Below are positions 46,766 to 57,290 of a stretch of 64,000 nucleotides of DNA, piece by piece. Location of the stretch: positions 702,546 to 766,545 of the forward strand of contig NZ_RKQN01000001.1 in the NCBI RefSeq assembly GCF_003814555.1, given 5' to 3'. The stretch is from Vulcaniibacterium tengchongense. Lineage in GTDB: Bacteria; Pseudomonadota; Gammaproteobacteria; Xanthomonadales; Xanthomonadaceae. The translations under genes and the position numbers were made by a program. Position 1 is the first letter of the stretch. Every line of letters starts with the position of its first letter. The notes below the pieces were generated by a model that saw only the letters and a list, made by a program, of their open reading frames with translations, did no database searches and had not been told where the DNA came from.

Positions 46766-47821
46766 ATGAGCACGCCGATCGATTTCGACCGCTACGACCG
46801 CATCCGTCCGATCCGCTGGACCGGCGACACCCTGGAACTGCTGGACCAGCGCAAGCTGCCGTTCGTGGTCGAGTACGTGCGCTGCACCGACAGCGACGCG
46901 GTCGCCGATGCGATCCACACCCTGACCGTGCGCGGCGCGCCGGCGATCGGCATCGCCGCCGCCTGGGGCGTGGTGCTGGCCGCGCGCCGGATCGAGGCCG
47001 GCGACGGCCGCGAGGCCGCGCAGCAGCTGGAACCGGCGATGCAGCGCCTCAACGCCGCGCGCCCGACCGCGGTCAACCTGGCCTGGGCGCTGGCGCGCAT
47101 GCACGCGGCGCTGCACGCCGCCGGCGGCGACTGGCGCGCGGTGCTGGAACGCGAGGCGCAGGCGATCGCCGACGAGGACCTGGCGGCGAACCGGCGCATG
47201 GGCGCGCTCGGCGCGGCGCTGATCGAGCCCGGCAGCGGCGTGCTGACCCACTGCAACACCGGGTCCCTGGCCACCGCCGGTTTCGGCACCGCGCTCGGGG
47301 TGATCCGCGCCGGCGTCGCCGAAGGCCGCATCGGCCGGGTCTACGCCGGCGAGACCCGGCCGTGGCTGCAGGGCGCGCGCCTGACCGTGTGGGAGCTGCA
47401 GCAGGACGGCATCGCCCCGACCCTGATCGCCGACGCCGCGGCCGCGCACCTGATGAAGACCGGCGCGGTGCAGTGGGTGGTGGTCGGCGCCGACCGCATC
47501 TGCGCCAACGGCGACACCGCCAACAAGATCGGCACCTACCAGCTGGCGATCGCCGCGCGCCACCACGGCGCGCGCTTCATGGTGGTGGCGCCGTCCTCGA
47601 CCGTGGACATGGCTACGCCCTCCGGGGACGCGATCCACATCGAGGAGCGCGACCCGGCCGAGCTGTTCGGCGTCGGCGGCGTGCGCACCGCGGCCGAGGA
47701 GATCGCGGCGTGGAACCCGGTGTTCGACGTGACTCCGCACGAGCTGATCGACGCCATCGTGACCGAGCGCGGCGTGATCGAGCGCCCGGACGCGGGCAAG
47801 ATGCGCGCCGCGTTCGGCTGA
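46766..47821 (+). CDS. mtnA: S-methyl-5-thioribose-1-phosphate isomerase
   Basis: MtnA converts methylthioribose-1-phosphate to methylthioribulose-1-phosphate in methionine salvage. The 351-aa protein belongs to the eIF2B-like family and shows [13 protein letters not shown] (57-69), the catalytic C163 in [13 protein letters not shown] and D243 in [23 protein letters not shown]. No other mtn gene is adjacent; the methionine aminotransferase/omega-amidase pair at 6.8-8.8 kb could serve the last step. Confidence 0.95.
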   Translation: MSTPIDFDRYDRIRPIRWTGDTLELLDQRKLPFVVEYVRCTDSDAVADAIHTLTVRGAPAIGIAAAWGVVLAARRIEAGDGREAAQQLEPAMQRLNAARPTAVNLAWALARMHAALHAAGGDWRAVLEREAQAIADEDLAANRRMGALGAALIEPGSGVLTHCNTGSLATAGFGTALGVIRAGVAEGRIGRVYAGETRPWLQGARLTVWELQQDGIAPTLIADAAAAHLMKTGAVQWVVVGADRICANGDTANKIGTYQLAIAARHHGARFMVVAPSSTVDMATPSGDAIHIEERDPAELFGVGGVRTAAEEIAAWNPVFDVTPHELIDAIVTERGVIERPDAGKMRAAFG

Positions 47822-48344
47822 CGCCTTCGCGTTCGTCGATCCGCCGTGGTGCGGCGGCTGGCCGGACCGAGCCGCGCCACCGCGAGGATGCCCCGTCGCC
47901 GTCCCCGCGCAGGCGGGGCCCAATGCCTCTGCCGCGCGCGGCAAGACACCCGAGGCACGGGACGACGCGGCAACGGCAGGACGCGGTCCGCTTCGGCTTG
48001 GACGAGGGCGGCCGCGCTCGCCGGCGCAAGGCGTCGCGGCTCGCCAGTCCGGCCGTTCCGCCTGCCCCGGATCGGCATCCGACGCCCGCGAGGAAGGCGA
48101 TGCGCCGGCCCGGCGGGTTCTTCCGGGCGCAGGCCGAAGGGGCGCCCCCGCGGCTCGGCGAACCCGCCGCAAGTGATTGTTTCTGGCCGAGATTCGCCGT
48201 GCCGGAAGGGCGCTTTCGTGCTATCATTTCATGTCTCCTCGACGCCGCTTCCGGCGGGCCGCGGCACGGGCCCGCAAGCCGGGGCTTTGCGGCCTCGAGG
48301 CCCCGCGGCCGCGGCCGCGGGTCCACCCAACCAACGGAAACCCG
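47822..48344 (+). other. 523-bp intergenic region before gyrA
   Basis: No gene is supported. It holds a small repeat hairpin CCCCGCGCAGGCGGGG (47903-47918) with a second nested stem just after it (TGCCTC..GAGGCA, about 47934-47968), an A/T-rich dip near 48173-48183, and the gyrA promoter. Confidence 0.55.
48219..48227 (+). promoter_or_regulatory. Extended -10 promoter of gyrA
   Basis: TGCTATCAT joins the TGn extension to the -10 hexamer TATCAT (48222-48227), 117 bases before the gyrA ATG. The -35 is poor, as is usual for extended -10 promoters. Confidence 0.65.
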
Positions 48345-50984
<2,640 letters not shown>

Positions 50985-51005
50985 GCGGCCGCGCGCCGGC
51001 CCGCC

Positions 51006-51038
51006 GCAAGACGCCGCCTTCGGGCGGCGTCTTGCTTT
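51006..51038 (+). terminator. Terminator of gyrA
   Basis: A perfect 13-bp stem (GCAAGACGCCGCC/GGCGGCGTCTTGC) with a TTCG tetraloop lies 21 bases after the stop and is followed by TTTGC. Confidence 0.8.
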
Positions 51039-51123
51039 GCGCGGCCCGGGCGCGCGCGACCGCGGCTTCGCCGCAACCCGCCCTGCGACTTGCGCCGCGC
51101 CGCGGCCGCCATGCGGCTGCGCG

Positions 51124-52086
51124 CTAGGCGCGCGCCGGCAAGCCCATCCGCTCCGCCCGCGCCAGCACTTCGTCGACGCCGAGCGCCTGCAGGTCCGCGG
51201 CCTCGATCGCGTCGAACCCGGGCAGCAGGATGCCGGTGCGCTGCGCGCGCGTATGCGGGCCGAACAAGGCCAGGCCCGGGCGGCCGAGCGCGGCGGCGAG
51301 ATGGGTCGGGCCGGTGTCGTTGCCGATCACGAACGCGGCCCGGTCCAGCACGCCGGCGAGGCGGAACCAGTCGAGCGGCTCGCCGTGCGGGCCGAGCAGC
51401 GTGCGGCAGGGCAGCGTGCGCGCCAGTTCCAGTTCGTCGGGCCCGGGCGCGACCACGGCCTCGATGCCGCGCGCGGCGAGCCGCCGCGCCAGTTCGGCGT
51501 AGTGCGGCCAGCGCTTGTGCGGGTGCCGCGCCGCACTGCCGGGGATCAGCGCCACGTAGCCGGGCGCGACGCCCGCGGTGGCGAGCAGCGCGGACACGTC
51601 CCCGGCCATCCACCGCACCTGCGGCGTGGCGGCATGCGCGGCCGGTACGCCGGCGCGCGCCAACAGCTCCGCATAGGCGAGGCGGTCCGGCGTCGGCCCG
51701 TCGCCCGGATTGTCGTTGCGGCTCCAGGGCACGCCGGGCCGCGCCAGCATCAGCCGGTACAGCCGGGTGCGGTCGCTGCCCTGCAGGTCGTACACGCGGT
51801 CGAAGCGTTGCGCGCGCAGGCGCCGCAGCAGGCCCAGGCTGCGGCGGGGATCGAGCAGCGGCGCGCGCGGGTCCTCGATGGTCGCGTCCACGTACGGGCA
51901 GCGCCGCATCAATGGCGCGTACTGCGGCGCGACCAGCAGGCTGAGGTGCGCGCCGGCGTGGTGCTCGCGGATGTCGCGCAGCGCGCCGCTGGCCTGGACC
52001 AGGTCGCCGAACGCGCCGTGGCGGATCACCAGCACGCGCATCGCGTTCGCGGCCGCGGACGGGGGCGTGGGCGGTTCGATCGGCAT
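51124..52086 (-). CDS. Glycosyltransferase family 9 (heptosyltransferase-like)
   Basis: This is an LPS-core-type heptosyltransferase of about 305-320 aa, acting at the inner face of the cytoplasmic membrane. GT9 landmarks are MRVLVIRHGAFGDLVQASGALRDI, LIPGSAARHPHKRWPHYAELARRL and the nucleotide-sugar site IGNDTGPTHLAAALGRPGLALFGP. Family members usually begin at MRVLVIRHG (52041). The ATG at 52086 adds 15 residues with coding-like codon use and lies closer to the promoter, so I list it; neither start has a Shine-Dalgarno. No other LPS gene is nearby. Confidence 0.85.
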   Translation of the reverse strand: MPIEPPTPPSAAANAMRVLVIRHGAFGDLVQASGALRDIREHHAGAHLSLLVAPQYAPLMRRCPYVDATIEDPRAPLLDPRRSLGLLRRLRAQRFDRVYDLQGSDRTRLYRLMLARPGVPWSRNDNPGDGPTPDRLAYAELLARAGVPAAHAATPQVRWMAGDVSALLATAGVAPGYVALIPGSAARHPHKRWPHYAELARRLAARGIEAVVAPGPDELELARTLPCRTLLGPHGEPLDWFRLAGVLDRAAFVIGNDTGPTHLAAALGRPGLALFGPHTRAQRTGILLPGFDAIEAADLQALGVDEVLARAERMGLPARA

Positions 52087-52111
52087 GCGCGCGGCCGGCG
52101 GAAAGAGAGCG

Positions 52112-52117
52112 ATTGTA
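52112..52117 (-). promoter_or_regulatory. Probable -10 element of the GT9 gene
   Basis: On the minus strand TACAAT lies 25 bases upstream of the 52086 start. It is divergent from the alpha-2-macroglobulin promoter, with the two -10 boxes 38 bases apart. Confidence 0.5.
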
Positions 52118-52155
52118 GCGGCGCCATGGGCCACGGTCGGCGAGCGGCGCTCGCC

Positions 52156-52161
52156 TATACT
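52156..52161 (+). promoter_or_regulatory. Probable -10 element of the alpha-2-macroglobulin gene
   Basis: TATACT lies 27 bases before the ATG, with the Shine-Dalgarno AGGGAGG (52174-52180) in between. The -35 is not well conserved. Confidence 0.5.
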
Positions 52162-52188
52162 GCCGGCACACTCAGGGAGGGCGGGACG

Positions 52189-55100
52189 ATGCGCGGGTCC
52201 GGGGCGAAGGGAAGCGTGCGCGCGGCGGGACGGCGGTGGACGCGGGCGGCGGCGCTCGCGGCGGTCGCGCTCCTGCTCGCGGCCGGGTGCGGCCGCGACC
52301 GCGACGGCGAGCTGCCGGCGCTCAGCGGCGAGGCGATCCGCGCGCAGCGCCAAGCCGTGCAAGGCTTCGCCCTGGTGTCCGCCTATCCGGACCAGCGCGA
52401 CGGCGAGCCGCTGGCGATCGCGCTGGAATTCAGCCGGCCGCTGGTCGGCACCCAGAATTTCGACGCACTGGTCGCCGTGGCCGATGCCAAGGGCGCGCCG
52501 GTGCAGGGCAGCTGGGTGCTGAGCGACGACGCCCGCATCCTGCGCTTCCCGCACGTCGAGCCGGCCAGGGACTACGTGGTCACGATCAAGGCGGGGGTGA
52601 CCGCGGCGGCGGGCGACCGCCTCGGCCGCGAGCTGCGCCAGCCGGTGCACACCGGTCCGCTCGCGCCGGCGGTCGGCTTCGCCTCGCAGGGCAGCGTGCT
52701 GCCGGCGCGCGAGAGCCGCGGGCTGCCCGTGGTGTCGGTCAACGTGCCCGAGGTCGACGTCGAGTTCCTGCGGGTCAAGGACAAGGAACTGCCGAAGTTC
52801 TTCGCCGAGTTCCAGCGCGGCGGCCGCCGCGGCAGCTGGGAGCTCGAGGCCGACTACGACGGCAAGACCCCGCTGTCGCGCCTGGCCGAGTCGGTGTACG
52901 CCAACCGCTTCGTGCTCGGCGGCAAGCCCAACGAGCGGGTCGTCACCTACCTGCCGCTGCAGGACATCGCGGAACTGCGCCAGCCCGGCCTGTACTTCGC
53001 GGTGATGAAGCGCGCCGGCCAGTTCCAGGACCGCTTCGAGACCGCGTTCTTCACCGTCAGCGACCTCGGCCTGCACGCGCGCGCCTACAAGGACGCGCTG
53101 TTCGTGCACGTGGCCTCGCTGCAGAGCGGCGCCGCGGTCGGCGGCGTCGAGCTGAAGGTGCTCGACGCCCGGGGCGAGGCGGTGCTGAAGGGCGAGACCG
53201 ACGGCAACGGCAACGCCCTGCTGCGCTACCGGCTCGACGCCGGCCACGTGCTGATCGCCGCGCGCGGCGGCGACGTGTCGATGCTGCCGTTCAACCAGCC
53301 GGCGCTGGACCTGTCGGAATTCGCGGTGAGCGGCCGCGAGCAGGCCTGGTTCGACGTGTTCGCCTGGTCCGGGCGCGACCTCTACCGGCCCGGCGAGACG
53401 ATCCGGCTGTCGGCGCTGCTGCGCGACCAGGACGGCCGCCCGATCGAGAGCAAGGGCAAGGCGCCGCAGTCGCTGTTCCTGCGCTACGTGCAGCCGGACG
53501 GCAAGACCTTCCTGGAGACCCGCCTGCAGCCGAACGCGCAAGGCTACGCCAGCCACAGCCAGGCGATCCCCGCCGACGCGGCGACCGGCCGCTGGCGGGT
53601 CGAATTCCGCACCGACCCGGGCAGCAAGGACGCGGTGCAGGGCATGGCGTTGCGGGTCGAGGAATTCCTGCCGGAGCGGCTCAAGCTCGATCTCGGCGCG
53701 CAGCCGGTGCTGCGCCCGGGCGAGCCGATCCGGCTGAGCGTCGACGGCGCCTACCTGTACGGCGCGCCGGCCGCGGGCAACCGCTTCACGGCGAAGCTCG
53801 CGGTGAGGGTCGAGCAGCACCCGCTGGACCAGCTGCCGGGCTGGTTCTTCGGCGACCCGACCGTGGAACTGCCGAAGGAGCCCCGCGACGTGGTCGACGC
53901 CAGGCTCGACGCCCAGGGCCGGCTGCGCCAGGACGTTCCGCTGCCGGCCGAGGTCAAGCCGACCGGCACCGTCGCGGCGGTGCTCACCGGCAGCGTCTAC
54001 GAAAGCGGCGGGCGCAGCGTCGACCGCAGCCTCGAGCGGGTGTTGTGGCCGGCCGACACGCTGGTCGGCGTGCGCCCGCTGTTCGACGACGCCGACGGCG
54101 CGCCCGCCAACGGCAACGCCGGCTTCGAGATCGGCCGCTTCGGCGGCGACGGCAGGCCGCGGGCGGGCAAGGGCCTGCGCGTGACCCTGGTGCGCGAGCA
54201 CCGCGACTATCACTGGAACTACGACGAGGACGGCGGCTGGGACTACGACTTCACCCGCCGCTTCCAGGACGTGGAGACGCGCGTGGTCGACGTCGCCGGC
54301 GCCGCCGCCCGGGTCGACTTCCCGGTCGAATGGGGCGACTACCGCCTCGACGTGTACGACCCCGCGACCCGGCTCACCACGCGCTACCCGTTCGTCGCCG
54401 GCTGGAGCTGGAACGACGACAACCGCGGGCTCGACGCGCGCCCGGACAAGGTGAAGCTGGCGCTGGACAAGACCGGCTACCGCGCCGGCGACACGCTCCG
54501 GGTCACGCTGACGCCGCCGCACCCCGGCAAGGGCCTGCTGATGGTCGAGAGCGACCGCATGCTCTACGTGCGGGGCATCGACGCGAAGGCGGGCAGCAGC
54601 TTCGAGATCCCGGTCACCGAGGACTGGGAGCGGCACGACGTCTACGTCACCGCGCTGGTGTTCCGCGGCGGCAGCGCGCCGAGCAAGATCACCCCGGCGC
54701 GCGCCGTCGGCGTCGCCCACGTGCCGATGGACCGGCGCGAGCGCAAGGTCGCGGTCGGCCTGTCGCTGCCGCAGCGCATGCAGCCCGAGCGCGCCCTGCC
54801 GGTCACCGTGAGCGCGCCGCAGCTGGCCGGGCAGGAGGCCTACGTCGCCGTGTCCGCGGTGGACGTGGGCATCCTCAACATCACCCGCTTCCCGGTGCCG
54901 GACGCGGCTGCGCACTTCTTCGCCCAGCGCCGCCTGGGCGTGGACGCGTACGACGTCTACGGCCGGGTGATCGAGAGCTTCGACGGCGGCATCGCCAGGC
55001 TGCGCTTCGGCGGTGACATGGCGCTGCAGGCACTGCCGCAGGCGCGCAGGCCGACGGCGAAGGTGCAGACCGTGGACCTGTTCTCCGGGCCGGTGAAGCT

Positions 55101-57150
55101 CGACGCCAAGGGCAATGCGCGGGTGAGCCTCGCCGTGCCGGACTTCAACGGCACCCTGCGCGTGTCGGCGCTGGTCTGGTCCGGCGGCCGCTACGGCAGC
55201 CGCGACCGCGAGACCGTGGTGCGCGCGCCGGTGCTGGCCGAGGCCAGCCTGCCGCGCGTGCTGGCGCCGGGCGACCGCAGCAGCCTCACCCTCGACCTGC
55301 AGAACTTCACCGGCCGCGCGGGCGCATTCCGGGTGCAGGTGAGCGGCGAGGGGCCGCTGGCGGTGGGCGAAGGCGCGCGCCGCGCCGAGCTCGCCGGCGA
55401 GGCCAAGACCACCTTCACCTTCCCGCTGCAGGCCAGGGAGGGCTACGGCACCGCGCGGCTGCGGGTGCGCGTGGAGGGCAACGGCCACAAGGTCGACCGC
55501 CGCTACGAGCTGGCGGTGCGCCCGGGCTGGCCGTCGGTGCTGCGCGCGCGCAGCCAGGCCCTGGACACCCTGGCGGCGGTGCGGCTGGGCGCCGATTTCG
55601 CCGACGGGCTGATGCCCGAATCGGTGAGCGCGCGGATGACGGTGAGCGCGCTGCCGCCGATTCCGTTCGCCAGCGCGCTGCAGGGCGCGCTCGAGTACCC
55701 GTACGGCTGCGCCGAGCAGACCGCCAGCAAGGGCTTCGCCGCGCTGGAACTGGACGAGGCCACCGCGCGCATGCTCGGCGTGCGCGGCCTCGACGCCGAG
55801 GCCCGGCGCAAGCGCATGGAAGGCGCGTTCGGGCGGCTCGCGGCGATGCAGATCGGCTCCGGCCACTTCTCGATGTGGGGCAGCGGCGACTACGTCAACC
55901 CGATCGTCACCGCCTACGCCGCCGAATTCCTGCTCGACGCGCGCGAGGCCGGTTTCGCCGTGCCCGAGACGATGCTGCAGAAGGCGTTGAAGGTGCTGAG
56001 CGAGGACCTGCTTTCGGGCGGTCCGCCGTTCTTCGGCTACGACCGCCGCGAGCACCTCCGGTTCGCCTACCAGGCCCATGCCGGCTACGTGCTGGCGCGG
56101 CTCAACCGCGCGCCGCTCGGCACCCTGCGCGCGCTGTACGACAACGAGCGCAAGCGCAGCCTGACCGGGCTGCCGCTGGTGCACCTGGGCCTGGCGCTGT
56201 GGCGGCAGGGCGACAAGGCGCGCGGCGCCAAGGCCATCGCCGAAGGTTTCGCGCGCGGCCCGGACGACCGGCCCGAGTACCTGGCCGACTACGGCAGCCG
56301 CCTGCGCGACGACGCGCTGATGATCGCGTTGACCCACGAGCACGGCCTGGCCCGGCCCGAGTACGACGCGCGCGCCGTCGCGCTGGGGCGCGAGCTCGAC
56401 GCGCGCCGCGGCCGCGGCTGGCTGTGGCTGAGCACCCAGGAGCAGGTCGCGCTGGCGCGGCTGGGCAAGGCGCTGATGGCCGACCAGCGCAAGCAGGTGT
56501 CCGGCCGCTGGACGGTCGGCGAAGCGGGTACGGACGCCGCCCCGGCCAAGCTGGTCGCGCGCCTGTTCGACCACGCCGCGCTGAGCCGGGGCGTGGCGTT
56601 CGCGCCGCAGGGCGAGCCGCCGCTCTACGCCAGCCTGGAGGTCGCCGGCGTGCCGCGCCGCGCGCCGGCGCCGGACGCCTCGGCGATCGAGGTCAAGCGC
56701 CGGTACTTCACCCCGGACGGGCAGCCCTGGGAGGGCGGCACGCTGGAGGAGGGCGAGGCGCTGATCGTGCAGGTCGGTATCACCGCCCGCCGCGCGATGC
56801 CGGACGCGCTGCTGACCGACCTGCTGCCGGCCGGCCTGGAGATCGAGAACTTCAATCTCGGCGACGGCAAGCAGTGGGCCGGCGTGGTCATCGACGGCAT
56901 CGAACTGAGCGACCGCGGGAACGCGGCGCAGGTGCGCCACGAGGAGTTCCGCGACGACCGCTACGTCGCCGCGCTCAAGCTCGACGCCGGCGACACCGCG
57001 CGCGTGTTCTACCTGGTGCGCGCGGTGACGCCGGGCACCTACACCGTGCCGCCGCCGCTGGTCGAGGACATGTACCGCCCCGAACTGCGCGGCGTCGGCC
57101 AGGCGACGCCGGCGACGCTGACCGTGGCCCAGCCCGGCATGCAGAAATAG
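52189..57150 (+). CDS. Bacterial alpha-2-macroglobulin lipoprotein (YfhM type) with thioester
   Basis: This is a periplasmic protease trap anchored to the inner membrane. The 1653-aa product has a signal ending in lipobox LLAAGC (about C35), N-terminal MG domains, a bait-region-containing middle and the thioester motif YGCAEQ (C1174 to Q1177) that covalently captures proteases. The segment VAVSAVDVGILNITRFPVPDAAAHFFAQRRLGVDAYDVYG is typical of the family. A thioester plus downstream pbpC is the classical A2M-PBP1C pairing thought to guard against proteases when the cell wall is breached. The start follows AGGGAGG. Confidence 0.93.
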   Translation: MRGSGAKGSVRAAGRRWTRAAALAAVALLLAAGCGRDRDGELPALSGEAIRAQRQAVQGFALVSAYPDQRDGEPLAIALEFSRPLVGTQNFDALVAVADAKGAPVQGSWVLSDDARILRFPHVEPARDYVVTIKAGVTAAAGDRLGRELRQPVHTGPLAPAVGFASQGSVLPARESRGLPVVSVNVPEVDVEFLRVKDKELPKFFAEFQRGGRRGSWELEADYDGKTPLSRLAESVYANRFVLGGKPNERVVTYLPLQDIAELRQPGLYFAVMKRAGQFQDRFETAFFTVSDLGLHARAYKDALFVHVASLQSGAAVGGVELKVLDARGEAVLKGETDGNGNALLRYRLDAGHVLIAARGGDVSMLPFNQPALDLSEFAVSGREQAWFDVFAWSGRDLYRPGETIRLSALLRDQDGRPIESKGKAPQSLFLRYVQPDGKTFLETRLQPNAQGYASHSQAIPADAATGRWRVEFRTDPGSKDAVQGMALRVEEFLPERLKLDLGAQPVLRPGEPIRLSVDGAYLYGAPAAGNRFTAKLAVRVEQHPLDQLPGWFFGDPTVELPKEPRDVVDARLDAQGRLRQDVPLPAEVKPTGTVAAVLTGSVYESGGRSVDRSLERVLWPADTLVGVRPLFDDADGAPANGNAGFEIGRFGGDGRPRAGKGLRVTLVREHRDYHWNYDEDGGWDYDFTRRFQDVETRVVDVAGAAARVDFPVEWGDYRLDVYDPATRLTTRYPFVAGWSWNDDNRGLDARPDKVKLALDKTGYRAGDTLRVTLTPPHPGKGLLMVESDRMLYVRGIDAKAGSSFEIPVTEDWERHDVYVTALVFRGGSAPSKITPARAVGVAHVPMDRRERKVAVGLSLPQRMQPERALPVTVSAPQLAGQEAYVAVSAVDVGILNITRFPVPDAAAHFFAQRRLGVDAYDVYGRVIESFDGGIARLRFGGDMALQALPQARRPTAKVQTVDLFSGPVKLDAKGNARVSLAVPDFNGTLRVSALVWSGGRYGSRDRETVVRAPVLAEASLPRVLAPGDRSSLTLDLQNFTGRAGAFRVQVSGEGPLAVGEGARRAELAGEAKTTFTFPLQAREGYGTARLRVRVEGNGHKVDRRYELAVRPGWPSVLRARSQALDTLAAVRLGADFADGLMPESVSARMTVSALPPIPFASALQGALEYPYGCAEQTASKGFAALELDEATARMLGVRGLDAEARRKRMEGAFGRLAAMQIGSGHFSMWGSGDYVNPIVTAYAAEFLLDAREAGFAVPETMLQKALKVLSEDLLSGGPPFFGYDRREHLRFAYQAHAGYVLARLNRAPLGTLRALYDNERKRSLTGLPLVHLGLALWRQGDKARGAKAIAEGFARGPDDRPEYLADYGSRLRDDALMIALTHEHGLARPEYDARAVALGRELDARRGRGWLWLSTQEQVALARLGKALMADQRKQVSGRWTVGEAGTDAAPAKLVARLFDHAALSRGVAFAPQGEPPLYASLEVAGVPRRAPAPDASAIEVKRRYFTPDGQPWEGGTLEEGEALIVQVGITARRAMPDALLTDLLPAGLEIENFNLGDGKQWAGVVIDGIELSDRGNAAQVRHEEFRDDRYVAALKLDAGDTARVFYLVRAVTPGTYTVPPPLVEDMYRPELRGVGQATPATLTVAQPGMQK

Positions 57151-57290
57151 GCGCGCCGCCCGCCTGTTCCTTCCCGGCGCGGAGGCCGGGGAGGGCGGCT
57201 CGCGCGCCGGTCCGCGCCGCGGTCGCGCGCGCCGTCCGATTCGCGGCGCGCGGCATTCCGTCCCATGGTTTTCGTGCTCCCGCAACCTGC

